DNA of 64,000 bases from Rhizophagus clarus (GCA_015698045.1 BLAL01000079.1:124001-188000); one strand, 5' to 3'; shown: positions 48,032-59,149, counted from the stretch's first letter. Program-made: numbers and translations. Notes: generated by a model from the letters alone, not told the origin.

Positions 48032-50330
48032 TGTTGCTAGACAAAAAGCATGACTGGACTTTTGGAATTAAGATAAGAGAGGGTGGGAAGTATTTTTCAG
48101 TGTTTTTTTTAACTAATTAATTAATTATTTTTTATTTTTATTTTTTGTAGTGTTGCCGGATAAAAAGCATGATCGGACTTTTGGAATTAAGGTAAGGAAG
48201 GGGTTGGGGGAGGTGTTTTGTTGTTTTTTTTTTAATTAATTAAATATTAACTTTTTTTTTACTTTTTGTAGTGTTGCCGGATGAAAAGTATAACTGGACT
48301 TTTGGAATTAAGGTAAGGGAGTGTGGGGAAGTATTTTTTGGTATTTTTTTTAACTAATTAATTAATTATTTTTTTTTTATTTTTTTGTAGTGTTGCCGAA
48401 TGAAAGGCACGACTGGACTTTTGGAATTAAGGTAAGGGAGGGGTTGGGAAAGGTGTTTCATTATTTTTTTTTAACTAATTAATTAATTATTTTTTATTTT
48501 TATTTTTTATAGTATTGCCGGATAAAAGGCACAACTAGACTTTTGGAATTAAGGTAAGGGAAGGGTTGGGGGAGGTGTTTTGTTGTTTTTTTTAATTAAT
48601 TAAGTATTAACTTTTTTTTTTACTTTTTGTAGTGTTGCCAGACGAAAAGCATAACCAGACTTTTGGAATTAAGGTAAGGGAGGGTGAAAAGTGTTTTTTG
48701 GTGTTTTTTTTTAACTAATTAATTAATTATTTTTTATTTTTATTTTTTGTAGTGTTGCCAGATGAAAGGCATGACCAGACTTTTGGAATTAAGGTAAGGG
48801 AGGGGGGTTGGGGAAGGTGTTTCATTATTTTTTTTTAATTAATTAAGTATTAACTTTTTTTTTATTTTTTTGTAGTGTTGCCAGATGAAAAGCATGACCG
48901 GACTTTTGGAATTAAGGTAAAGGAGGGTGGGGGAAGTGTTTTTTGGTAATTTTTTTTAACTAATTAATTAATTATTTTTTTTTTATTTTTTTGTAGTGTT
49001 GCTGAACGAAAAGCATAACCAGACTTTTGGAATTAAGGTAAGGGAGGGTTGGAGGAGATGTTTTGTTGTTTTTTTAATTAATTAAGTATTAACTTTTTTT
49101 TTATTTTTTGTAATGTTGCCAGACGAAAAGCACGACCAGACTTTTGGAATTAAGGTAAGGAAGGGTGGGGGAAGTGTTTTTCGGTAATTTTTTTTAACTA
49201 ATTAATTATTTTTTTTTATTTTTTGTAGTGTTGCCAGACGAAAAGCATGACCGGACTTTTAGAATTAAGGTAAGAGAGGGGTTGGGAAAGGTGTTTCATT
49301 ATTTTTTTTTAACTAATTAATTAATTATTTTTTATTTTTATTTTTTATAGTATTGCCGGATAAAAGGCACAACTAGACTTTTGGAATTAAGGTAAGGGAG
49401 GGTTGGAGGAGATGTTTTGTTGTTTTTTTTAATTAATTAAGTATTAACTTTTTTTTTATTTTTTGTAGTGTTGCCAGACGAAAAGCATGACCAGACTTTT
49501 GGAATTAAGGTAAGGAAGGGTGGGGGAAGTGTTTTTCGGTAATTTTTTTTAACTAATTAATTATTTTTTTATTTTTTGTAGTATTGCCGGATGAAAAACA
49601 TGACCGGACTTTTGGAATTAAGGTAAAGGAGGGTGGGGGAAGTGTTTTTTGGTAATTTTTTTTAACTAATTAATTAATTATTTTTTTTTTATTTTTTTGT
49701 AGTGTTGCTGAACGAAAAGCATAACCAGACTTTTGGAATTAAGGTAAGGGAGGGTTGGAGGAGATGTTTTGTTGTTTTTTTTAATTAATTAAGTATTAAC
49801 TTTTTTTTTATTTTTTGTAATGTTGCCAGACGAAAAGCACGACCAGACTTTTGGAATTAAGGTAAGGAAGGGTGGGGGAAGTGTTTTTCGGTAATTTTTT
49901 TTAACTAATTAATTATTTTTTTTTATTTTTTGTAGTGTTGCCAGACAAAAAGCACGACTGGACTTTTAGAATTAAGGTAAGAGAGGGGTTGGGAAAGGTG
50001 TTTCATTATTTTTTTTTAACTAATTAATTAATTATTTTTTATTTTTATTTTTTATAGTATTGCCGGATAAAAGGCACAACTAGACTTTTGGAATTAAGGT
50101 AAGGGAGGGTTGGAGGAGATGTTTTGTTGTTTTTTTTAATTAATTAAGTATTAACTTTTTTTTTATTTTTTGTAGTGTTGCCAGACGAAAAGCACGACCA
50201 GACTTTTGGAATTAAGGTAAGGAAGGGTGGGGGAAGTGTTTTTCGGTAATTTTTTTTAACTAATTAATTATTTTTTTATTTTTTGTAGTGTTGCCGGATG
50301 AAAAACATGACCGGACTTTTGGATTAGTAT
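48032..50330 (+). repeat. 20-unit microexon-like array (119-bp period)
   Basis: Twenty copies of TGTTGCCAGACGAAAAGCAT continuing GACCAGACTTTTGGAATTAAG (41 nt). They start at 48032, 48151, 48272, 48391, 48513, 48633, 48753, 48876, 48997, 49114, 49229, 49351, 49469, 49582, 49703, 49821, 49936, 50058, 50176 and 50289. Nearly every one is preceded by TTTTTTGTAG or TTTATAG and followed by GTAAGG/GTAAGA. Units 9-14 and 15-20 are near-identical at a 707-bp offset, a higher-order duplication. Introns (about 78 nt) contain TTAACTAATTAATTA, which includes branch-like CTAAT. Since 41 is not a multiple of three, joining all exons shifts frame at each step. Confidence 0.85.
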
Positions 50331-51342
50331 ATTAAAAACTGAAAAAGAATAATAAAAATAAATAAATTTGGTATAAAATACCGAAAAAAAGTGAAAAATA
50401 AATAAAATAAAATAAATTTTGATAAATACCGAGTAATTTAATTTACCGAAATTAGTATTTTTTAAAAATAAATCTATGTATATCTATTATAAACTCTACG
50501 TAAACATAATATGTGAGTTACTCCCAAATTGACTAATCTACGCAAACTCAATTTGTAGGTTTAAAAAGTAATTTCATATAAACTCTACGCAAACCCGTAT
50601 GTAAGTTATTATGCAAACTCAATTTGTAGGTTTAAAAAGTAATTTCATATAAACTCTATACAAACCCATATGTGAGTTATATTAGTATTATTTGGGATCC
50701 TGCTGGAACCATTAGTTCTGGTGTTTTTTTTTCAATTTTATGAATAGAAAGGCCAGGACCATTAGTTCTGGTGTTTTTTTTTTGTAACTTTACATATAAA
50801 AACGCCTAGTTTTGGCTTTTTTTTATAATAAAACTTGAGCCAGCTTGAGCCAGCTCAAGCTCAACTTGGCTTGAGCCAGAATTTTTCATGACTCAGCTTG
50901 GCTTGAATGAGTTGAGCCAAGATTTTTTGTGGCTTGACTCATTTTGGCTCAAGCCAGAATTTTTTTTTTTCAAGCCAAGCCAAGCCAGACTATAGCTTGA
51001 CTTGAGCCAGCTCATGCGAAGCTTTAATTACTATATAGTTCTGAAATTAAACAACCCCAAAAATAAATAACCCTAACCCACATTATGGTGATTTTGATCA
51101 GAATTATGACAACTTTGACCAGAATTAAGTTTAAATTAATTTTGGAACTATATGGTAAATGATTTTTTGCTGAATTAAGGATAATTAAATCGACCTTAAT
51201 TTAAAATATATTAAGACAATTATTACAGCTAAAATTGATTTTGAAAACATTTCATAAAATAAGTTGAAGAATAAAATCAGCTTCTGCTTTACTTGGTGAC
51301 AATGAAGAATCAACTACAACTTGTTTTTCTCATAAAAGTTAA

Positions 51343-53190
51343 GTGATCTCTAGTATATTTGATGAAGAATCTGAAGAATTAACTTCAATTGCACATCCAT
51401 ATAGTAGAAAAATAGTTCCTTGTAACTGTCCTAAATATAACAGAAATTTAGTAGATGCTTGTACAAAAATAATTCATAAAACTGAAAGAGATTCAGATGA
51501 TGACCAAGATTTAATAGTTATTAGAGAATATAATAATCCTTTACTATCATTGGAGGATAACTCATTACTATTATTAGAGGATAACTTTATATCAGAAGAT
51601 TCAAATGATAATCAAATTATAACCTAACAAATAGAAATAGAGGAAGCAGAAAATGATTTACCAATGAATTTACTTTGTTAACAATGATTGCGAAGATATA
51701 CAAATCAATAAACAATTATTACTGAATAAGAAATTGCATCTGAGTTATTCACTACTAATGAAGAATCAAGTGAAAACAATAGTGATAATAATAACGATAA
51801 TGAACATACTGGGAATACTGAAATTTTTGAGAATTATTCTCCACCAGATTATGAGCCAGTTTAAGACCAGATACAAATACCAATAGACAATTTTTATGGA
51901 TTTTGCTGGTGATAATGAATTTTCGCAAATGATTTAATATTGCGCTAATCCAATTCATAATATTATTAATAGAAATCATTGATTCTGATTTTGAAGAATT
52001 TTCTGGCTTTTTATACTTAGCAAAAAATGCTCTTGGTCTAAAAGAACAATACCATAACTTTACAACCTGTCTGAAATACCACAAATTATGAAGTGTAAAC
52101 ATGTTGAATTCCCTAATTTGACATCTAGAAGATTAAAACAATGTTAGACGCTTTTATTAGTCAATTAAAATTATTATATGACTGTATTTCAATTTGAACT
52201 GAAAAGATATTTCCATTTGATGATATCAGAAGTCAATTGGCAAATTTGAAAAAACTTACATCATTAGTCTAAATACAAATAATTTAATGATATTTTAACT
52301 GATATTTATGATGGCCAGATTTGGCAGAATTTTAAAGAAACAAATGATGAAGATTCACCAAATTTTTTTTGACTTGAAGTAGCTAATTTTCATTTTGGTT
52401 TAATGTTAAACCTCAACTGGTTTCAACCTTACAATAGTATTGTGCATAGCATTGGCATAATATATATTGTGATATATAACTTATCACAGAATATACAATT
52501 TAAGCGTGAAAATATGCTAATTCATGGCTTACTACCTAGTCCAAATAAAGTGAGTTTACATAAAATTAATTACTATTTGGCGCCAATAGTTAATGAATTA
52601 ATATTACTTTGGAATGGATAACTCTGGATAAAACTTATGAGTGCCAAGAAACAAGAAAAATACGAGTAGCATTAATACACAATTTGTGTAATATTTTAGT
52701 AGCAAGAAAAATATGCGGGTACATTTTAGCTCTTTCATCATGTCATACTATATGTGAGAAAAAAGCAAATTATAAAAATCATAAGCACAACTTCGTTGGA
52801 ATGAATAATATGAATGAATGGTTCATTAGCCAAAATTCAACTCAGTTTTGCAAGAATGCTCTCAGATAGTACTATTGTAATTCAAATGCCACAAAAGATC
52901 ATTTTGTGAAAATTGCGGATGTTAGATAATCAGAATTACTGCAGTTACTGTATTTTGATTTGATTTGACTTTTAACCATCAACCCAATATATTGCCTATT
53001 CTTAGGCATTGCAAAGTGGATTGTTAAACAAATTTGAGTTGATAGAAAAATATTAAAACTGAAATCTTTAAAAGAAATTCAAAAAAAAATGAATCAGTTC
53101 CAAGTTCTAGCTGATGTGGATAGAATTCTGGAAAGGTGAAATGCGAAGAAGGTTTTACAAATTTTATGGCTGATCAATAGAGCAATGATG
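51343..53190 (+). pseudogene. Plavaka/KDZ-type transposase, first segment
   Basis: It begins near an N-terminal Cys cluster (PCNCPKYNRNLVDACTKII), then an acidic linker. Recognisable blocks are IYDGQIWQNF, LMLNLNWFQPYNSIVHSIG, NLSQNIQFKRENMLIHGLLP, SPNKVSLHKINYYLAPIVNE and LFLGIAKWIVKQI. From memory these are core motifs of fungal Plavaka (CACTA-like) transposases, the enzymes that cut out their own DNA element. Many stops and frameshifts occur. It is cut at about 53190 by an insertion and continues at 54520. Confidence 0.8.
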
Positions 53191-53192
53191 GG

Positions 53193-54515
53193 TTTTAGAC
53201 TTGTCCAATTGATTTTTTTAATTGGATAGTATTAGACAGTCCAAAACCAGTTTTGGACACAGTTTTGGACAGTCTAAAACTATTAAAAAAATTTAAATTT
53301 TTATTAAACTAAAAATAAAAAAAAAAGAAAGTAAATATCTAATGAATTAAATGGATAAAAAATTAATATAAAATCACAAAATTAGGGTTTTGAATAGTTC
53401 AGTTCAGTTCAGTTTTTGCCAAAACTAATACTAAACTGAATTGATCAGTATCAGTATTAGTGATTACTGAAACTGATTGGTAATTACCAAAAACTGAACT
53501 AATTTACCAAACATTATTAGTAAAATTTGTTTCGCATTATTTTTTTATTAAGTTAGCAAAAAAATGTCGCAAAATAATTTTTTTTTATCAAATTATCTAT
53601 AAAAAAACATTTTGTGACATTTTTTTCATTAAAGTAAAAAAAACGTTGCGAGACATTTTTTTTATATTAAATTATTTTATAAAAACATTTCATAACAATT
53701 TGCAAGTCTCTCATTTTGAAACTTTTTTTTTAATTAAATTATCTGTAAAAAAATGTTTTGCAACGTTTTTTTATTAATTTTGCAAAAAAATGTTATGAAA
53801 CATTTTTTTTATATTAAATTACTTTATAAAAAATATTTCTTAACGTTTTCAAATTAAATGGAAAAATAATGTTGCAAAATATTATTTTTTATATTAAATT
53901 GCATATATAAAAAATATTTTGCAACATTTTTTACAAATTTCGTAAAAAAATGTTGTGAGCTACTTTTTATATTAAATTACTTATAAAAAACGTTTTGCAA
54001 TATTTCAAATAAATTGGAAAAATAATGTTGCGAAATGTTATTTTTTATATTAAATTGTATATATAAAAATGTTTCACAATGTTTTTTACTAATTTTGCAA
54101 AAAAAATATCATGCAATATTTTTTTTAATTACATTTATCTAATAAAAAACATTTTTCAAGAAATATTTTTATTATCAGTAAATCAGTTTGGTAAATTGCA
54201 AAACTGATATCAAAATCAAAAGTTTCAGTTTGATAAATCATAAAACTGAAACCGCTCTGATACTGAAACTGATCGGTATAGTTTGGTAATTACTGAAACT
54301 GATCAGAGCCCTACACAAAATAATACTAAAAAAAATACCTTAATTTTAATTAATTATAATATTATTTTAATTATTGACCAAAATTAGGCTAAAATCAGGC
54401 ATAATTTTGGCCTGAATTAAATATTTAGTCATGTGATCTGTTCAAAACCTGTCTAATGGAAAAAAGGTTTTGGTTTTGGACAAATGTCAAAACATCCAAT
54501 TGTCCAATTGTTCAA
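53193..54515. mobile_element. Insertion in the Plavaka gene, probably hAT-like
   Basis: The inserted block has partly inverted ends. The right end, read inverted, is CAGTGTTGAACAATTGGACA, a hAT-like start. The left end GGGTTTTAGACTTGTCC is a degenerate relative with CCAATTG shared. Flanks AATGATGGG and AATAAAGGG differ at two bases, so the duplication is uncertain. About 385 bp belong to it; the remainder is the nested element 53383-54313. Confidence 0.55.
53383..54313. mobile_element. 931-bp hAT MITE-type element
   Basis: The perfect 8-bp duplication is CACAAAAT (53375-53382 and 54314-54321). The TIRs are TAGGGTTTTGAATAGTTCAG and inverted TAGGGCTCTGATCAGTTTCA. ACTGAAACTGATC iterons lie near both ends. 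The middle (53520-54180) is a minisatellite of AAAAAATGTTGCAAAA-type units. No transposase. Confidence 0.85.
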
Positions 54516-54519
54516 CACT

Positions 54520-54760
54520 GAATAAAGGGTATTTTTTTACTATTTATGCTATAGTTTTACTTAGAAAATATCTTTCCAAAATAAATAGAAAGATTCTTAC
54601 GTACTTTGTGAAGATTTGCACAATTTTGGTAAGAAGAATTATCCAATCCAATTTAATAGATAAAACTTACCAAAAATTGGTTGAAATCATAAAATTAATT
54701 GAGCAAAATTACAGCCAAGATATGATAACTCTAAACTTTCACCTTTCACTTCATTTATCT
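54520..54760 (+). pseudogene. Plavaka/KDZ-type transposase, middle segment
   Basis: An open stretch reads YFFTIYAIVLLRKYLSKINR then KILTYFVKICTILVRRII and NLHLSLH-type NFHLSLHLS. It matches the region between the GIAKW block and the FERING block of Plavaka proteins. It ends at the TCT duplication of the CACTA element. Confidence 0.8.
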
Positions 54761-55199
54761 CACTAATCAAAAAAGGACAATTCAGCCTAAATTTGACCAG
54801 GTCGAATATAGGTCGAATGATGATCTAACCTATGTTAAATTAAGGCTGATTTTTTTGGCGCATTTAGGGTGCTAATCGTCTTAAATTCAGAAAGAAAAAT
54901 TTGACCTATATTAGGACATTTACATATTTATTTGACCTAAAAAAAAACTATATTTGAATACTATATATAATCCAAATATTATTGATAAATAGGTTAAACT
55001 AGAGATTTTTTAAGGCTGAATAATAGTAGTTTTATTAACATTTATTTATAGCTACATTTTATTAATAGTTACATATTATACATATAAAATTCTATCTAAT
55101 ATCTATCTATATATTATCATTCTCATCCATCCATCCATCCGCCATCCATCTACAACCACTAACTATTAAGACACATGTGGCAAAGAAACGTGTTTATAG

Positions 55200-56700
55200 T
55201 TCAAAGCCAGACCAATTTTCTAAAAAAAAAATGGAAAGAAAAAAAATGTTAACATTTTTTAGATAAAAACTGAAGGCTGTTAATGGTGGCCTAAGGTATA
55301 CCTACATAGAGCTTTATGATCACTTTTTTTGAGACTATTCTCCTATGAAACTTTATCTGGTTTCAGTGGAGCCGATTTTCCTATAAAAAGAAAAAAAATG
55401 AATATTAGTATAATATTCGTTGAAATAATACGAAAAAATTAAAAAATATTGTTACTTGCAGGTATTCCATCAGAGACTTGAGAAATTATCTAAAAAAAAT
55501 GATCAATAAGTAATGATCATTAAAATAAAAGTGAAAAAAAAATCACTTTTTTACTTACTAAAATCCAAGTCCAAACTTTCAAGATAATCACCACTGAATC
55601 GCCTAAAAAAAAAGAAATAAAATAAAATGAACTGTTAGGCGTTAGCAATAGTTTGTTAAAATAAAAGTGAAAAGAAAAATTTGTTTTTTTCATTTACCAA
55701 TATCCAATCGATCCCAAGAGAAACTTGAAAACCGCCTAAAAAAAAAGAAAAAAAAGTGAACGTTAGCAATGTTCGTTAAATTACAAAAAAAAAATATTTT
55801 TTTTTTTACTTTGCTGAATACTGCATCCAAATGTTCGAGAAACTGGTCATCTAAAAAAAAATAATAACGAAATGTTAATAATCATTGCGAAAAGAAACAA
55901 AAAAAGGACATTTGTCTACCAGATTGCTTACTGAATTTTCACCGTCCAATTCCTCACCGAGATCCTATGTGTTCTCTATTCATATGCCAAGAATCCGAAG
56001 AACTAATCGCCTAAAAAAAAGAAAAAAAGAAGAATTTAAGTATAGTTCCATTAAAGAAGGAACTAAAAAAATTAATTAAAAAAAGACAAGAATCTCACTA
56101 AAATTCTGAGTCTAGAGGTCAGTTTTCTATAGAAAGAAAGACAAACCGTAAGTTTTGTTAGAAAAAAAAAGAAAATGATTAAAAAAAAATAAACTTAACC
56201 GTCAAAATTTCACGTAAGGTTTGATTTCCTAAAAGAAAAAAAAATGAAACGTAAGTTTCATTAAGAAGTAATTAAAAGAAGCTCTTCATGTCCAAAGATC
56301 GGTCACCTAAAAAAGAAAGAAAACTGAATGTTAAGCGACATTTCATTAAATCGAATAATACAAAAACTACTCCCCCTTCCCCTCTTACCAAAATGCTCCA
56401 AAGAGTCGAAAAGTCACAAAAAAAGAAATGATTTAACAAGTTACTGACGTCTGGATATCCCAAAGAGCTAACCAGTTGTCTACAAAAGAAAAAAATAAAC
56501 TATTAACAAAGTTCGTTAAAAAATTAAAGAAAAATAAGTTCCCCACCGAGTTCCAAGGAAGAGATCTGAGAAAATGCCTAAAAAAAGAAAGAAAATGAAC
56601 TGTTAGAAACTGTTTGTTAAATAAAAGTAATTGGAAGAAAAAAAGAAAACTTACTTGAAGTTTCGTGTCTAAGAAGACTAAAATAACTACATAAAAATCA
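55200..56700 (-). repeat. Microexon-like series, ~14 blocks, minus strand
   Basis: Read on the minus strand, acceptors (TTTCTTTTTTTTTAG) recur at plus positions near 55220, 55381, 55490, 55604, 55735, 55851, 56011, 56131, 56229, 56308, 56482, 56578 and 56690. Each is followed by a 25-45-nt block and a GTAAATG-, GTAAGAGG- or TAAGTAAA-type donor. The introns share TTTAACGAACATTGCTAACG (branch-like GCTAAC). Unlike the 48-kb array, exon blocks differ strongly while introns stay similar. No continuous frame. Confidence 0.65.
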
Positions 56701-56729
56701 GATGTTTCGTAAAGGTTTTTTTTTTAACA

Positions 56730-56965
56730 GAAGGTCGAGAGAAGTGGGAAAAGAAAAAGAGGGGAAAAGGAAAAGGAAAAGGAAAAGACGAAGGAAAGGG
56801 AAAAGATGAAGGAAAGGAAAAAGACGAAAGAAAGGGAAAAGACGAAAGAAAGGGGAAAGACAAAGAAAGGGGAAAGATAAAGGACAGGGAAGGACAAAAG
56901 GATGTGAAAAATGAAAGAGAGGGAAGGGCAAGAAAAAAGGGAATGGCAAAGGAAAAAAGGAAAGA
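56730..56965. repeat. Polypurine tract (AAAGGAAAAGGAAAAG)
   Basis: About 230 bp almost purely A/G, i.e. pyrimidine-rich on the strand on which the cassette is read. It lies on the 5' side of the cassette, as at 27.77 kb. The F/P/S/L open frame on the minus strand (56698-56949) is compositional. Confidence 0.7.
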
Positions 56966-57197
56966 GTTTCGTTAAAAGTTTAAAAAAAGCATAAAGATCT
57001 TTTTTTTAAACTTTGATTATGTGACACGTGATGCGAGTTCATGCAACACACAATTAATATTAGATTCGACTATGATTTAACAAAGGTCGAATATATGTAT
57101 AATTGTTGATTATTACTAATTATGGTCAAATAATTTTAATTTTGGTTAAATATAAGCCAAATTTCATTAAGGCCGAATATTTCTTTTTTGACTAGTG

Positions 57198-58160
57198 TCT
57201 GATTACATAAAAGATTTGAGCTTCTTTATGTTTTTTGGTATTTTTCATTTGAACGCATAAATGGTATGCTAGGTAAAATGATCTCTAAAAAATGTGTTCA
57301 ATTCCTTCTCATTCTAAATTAATTTTATTTTTAGGTTCTTTGCCTAATAGTTACTAAAAGATTGAGATAGAACTAATGTGCAGAATCATAAATGGTAATC
57401 AAATCAGTAATATTATTAGTTTTAATTTGATTAATACCAAAGATCTCAATATACTTAATACCAGGCCTTCAGTCAGCTCAATTTCAGAAACTGACAAATT
57501 TACTTAAGATAAAATAGCACAATATTTACTATACTTGTAAAATATTAAAGAATCTTTAATTTCTGGATACAAAGCATTTCTAGAAGAAATGCTAAGTTTT
57601 TCATCAAAAAAATTCTAATGTCAAGTAAAATGCTTGACTTAATGGTCAAATATTATAACATGACTTACTCAACATATAATTTTTGAAAACTATTTGGAGA
57701 AGGGCCTGAAGATTCAATTGTTATTTCTATCAAAATGAATTAATTCAGAAGATGTAGAATTGGTTCTGAAATATTCAGTTTAAAAATGTCATTTCGCTAT
57801 ATAAAGAGTTCATTTATTATTGCCAAATTTATAACAGATGATGATATTGTTAATTTTTATCCTGGCCAACTACAATATTTTTCAAACATACAATTAATTT
57901 ACTAAATAATGAGCCTACTGAACATTTTTTGGCTTATATTCAGTAGTACAAACATGTAAATTCAGAAAGCATTTGATACTATTTCAACAGTGACAATAAT
58001 TACAATACATGTAATATCGAGCTATAGAACAACAAATTTTTTCAAGTAACATGTGATTGCATTATACCAGTACATATATTCTTGGTCGATTCATTTCAGT
58101 GAATTAAAAAAATTTTTCATGTGGAACTAGAAAAATGTTGAGCTATTTAAAAATATAATT
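57198..58160 (+). pseudogene. Plavaka/KDZ-type transposase, C-terminal segment
   Basis: After the TCT duplication the gene resumes with FWYFSFERINGMLGK, SLPNSHYKK-like and IELMCRIINGNQ, then IAKFITDD-like sequence. The end reads CIIPVHIFLGRFISV-like sequence (CNIELW..., DCIIPV, LGRF), matching the C-terminus of Plavaka proteins. Many stops and frameshifts. With the two insertions removed the gene would span about 3.2 kb. Confidence 0.7.
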
Positions 58161-58689
58161 TTTGTTGAAGTTCTGCTTCTATATCTTTTAAAAAATAGGA
58201 TCAGCTACTTGAAATACCTCAAAACTATATAAAAATTTATTAAATACTTAAAAATAATATACAATAAAAAAAGAAAACACCTTTTTAAACATTTTGAATA
58301 AAAAATATTTGTAGGTTTTTATTGAAATCTCAAAAAAAAAGTGTGATTTCTAACTTTTTAGTATAAAGTAATAGAAAACATATAAAATTAAGTATGAAAC
58401 TAACCAGTAGTCAAATTTAAATAAAAAAACTTCGCTTATATAGAGCTAACATAAATGATCTTAACCTTTAGGATCAGCTACTTTCTTATATATGCCCTTT
58501 TGAAAAAATAAAAAAAAATGAATTTTTTAATAAGAAATTTTATTTGTGTAACTAATTTTTGAAGGCTGATCAGCCAGTGATCAGCCTGTGTAATATTTGA
58601 GTTGGCCTCCTGTTTATTTATCTAGCTTCTAAGTAATATTCTAGTTAATTTTGATAAAACAAACTGGCCAGATAATTTTGATCGCTATC

Positions 58690-59140
58690 TTATACTATTT
58701 GCAAGTAATTACCAGTGTAAAATATATGTTGTAAACTGGGATATTATACTGTTTATAAATAATCACCTGTATAAAACATATGTTATAAACTGTATACTGT
58801 ATATAAGTATAAAGTATATAAATCTTCATATTGTATATATGATACAGCATGCAAAATACTGAATATATATCATATGGGTCTTTGCAATAGAAAGGTACGA
58901 AACTCAAAAAAATTTTTAAATTTACTTTATATGTTAATTATGTTTTTTTTACTAAAATAAGTGTAAATTTTATATTAATTAAATTTTTATTTTTTTTTGA
59001 GTTTTGTACCTTTCTATTGCAAAGACCCCATATGTGAAAATACTGGTATAATACTTTAATCATACTGTATTCATACTGTAATGATACTGTTCGCAAAATA
59101 TAGTAATACTGTATAATAACTGTATCCATATTTTTTATAG
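58690..59140. mobile_element. Partial copy of the 36640-type transposon end
   Basis: The right edge CCATATTTTTTATAG with ATACTGTTCGCAAAATAT is the inverse of the left end at 36640-36990, including TCATACTGTATTCATACTGT. The outermost two G are changed. Homology fades at about 58690 and no other end is seen, so this is a truncated or solo end. It is interrupted by the MITE at 58876. Confidence 0.75.
58876..59028. mobile_element. 153-bp MITE with 37-bp TIRs and 5-bp duplication
   Basis: The TIRs start GGGTCTTTGCAATAGAAAGG and continue TACGAAACTC (one mismatch between ends). The 5-bp flank CATAT (58871-58875 and 59029-59033) is duplicated. Removal of the MITE and one CATAT restores the sequence of the 36.7-kb homologue. 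The centre is pure A+T. Superfamily unclear (5-bp duplications are uncommon). Confidence 0.9.
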
Positions 59141-59149
59141 AATTCTATA

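Larger units (their letters stand above)
47540..51023. mobile_element. 3.5-kb TTAA-flanked element holding the large array
   Basis: The ends are AGCTCCGTATGAGCTGAGCC (left) and inverted AGCTTCGCATGAGCTGGCTC (right), with TTAA on both sides (47536-47539 and 51024-51027), as in piggyBac or Kolobok insertions. AATTACT also recurs at 47528 and 51026, so a longer duplication cannot be excluded. The inward order is mirrored from both sides: AAGCTTGAGCC-type iterons, then GGTACTAATAGTTCTGG hairpins, then the array block. No transposase. Confidence 0.7.
54761..57197. mobile_element. 2.4-kb CACTA transposon, TCT duplication
   Basis: The termini are CACTAATCAAAAAAGGACA (left) and inverted CACTAGTCAAAAAAG (right), flanked by TCT (54758-54760 and 57198-57200). 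CACTA ends plus a 3-bp duplication are diagnostic of the CMC superfamily. Subterminal GGTCGAATATAGGTCGAAT-like repeats occur on both sides. It has no transposase; instead it carries a microexon-like series, a polypurine tract and CACGTG at 57025. Confidence 0.9.

Noticed and set aside
53193..54515. Confident hAT assignment with an exact target duplication
   Set aside because: The left end is too degraded and the 9-bp flanks differ at two positions; kept as probable only.
56698..56949. 83-codon F/P/S/L-rich frame on the minus strand
   Set aside because: Translation of the polypurine/polypyrimidine tract; no start context or domain.
58695..59129. Minus-strand frames rich in Y and I
   Set aside because: They lie in transposon-end sequence and across the 153-bp MITE.
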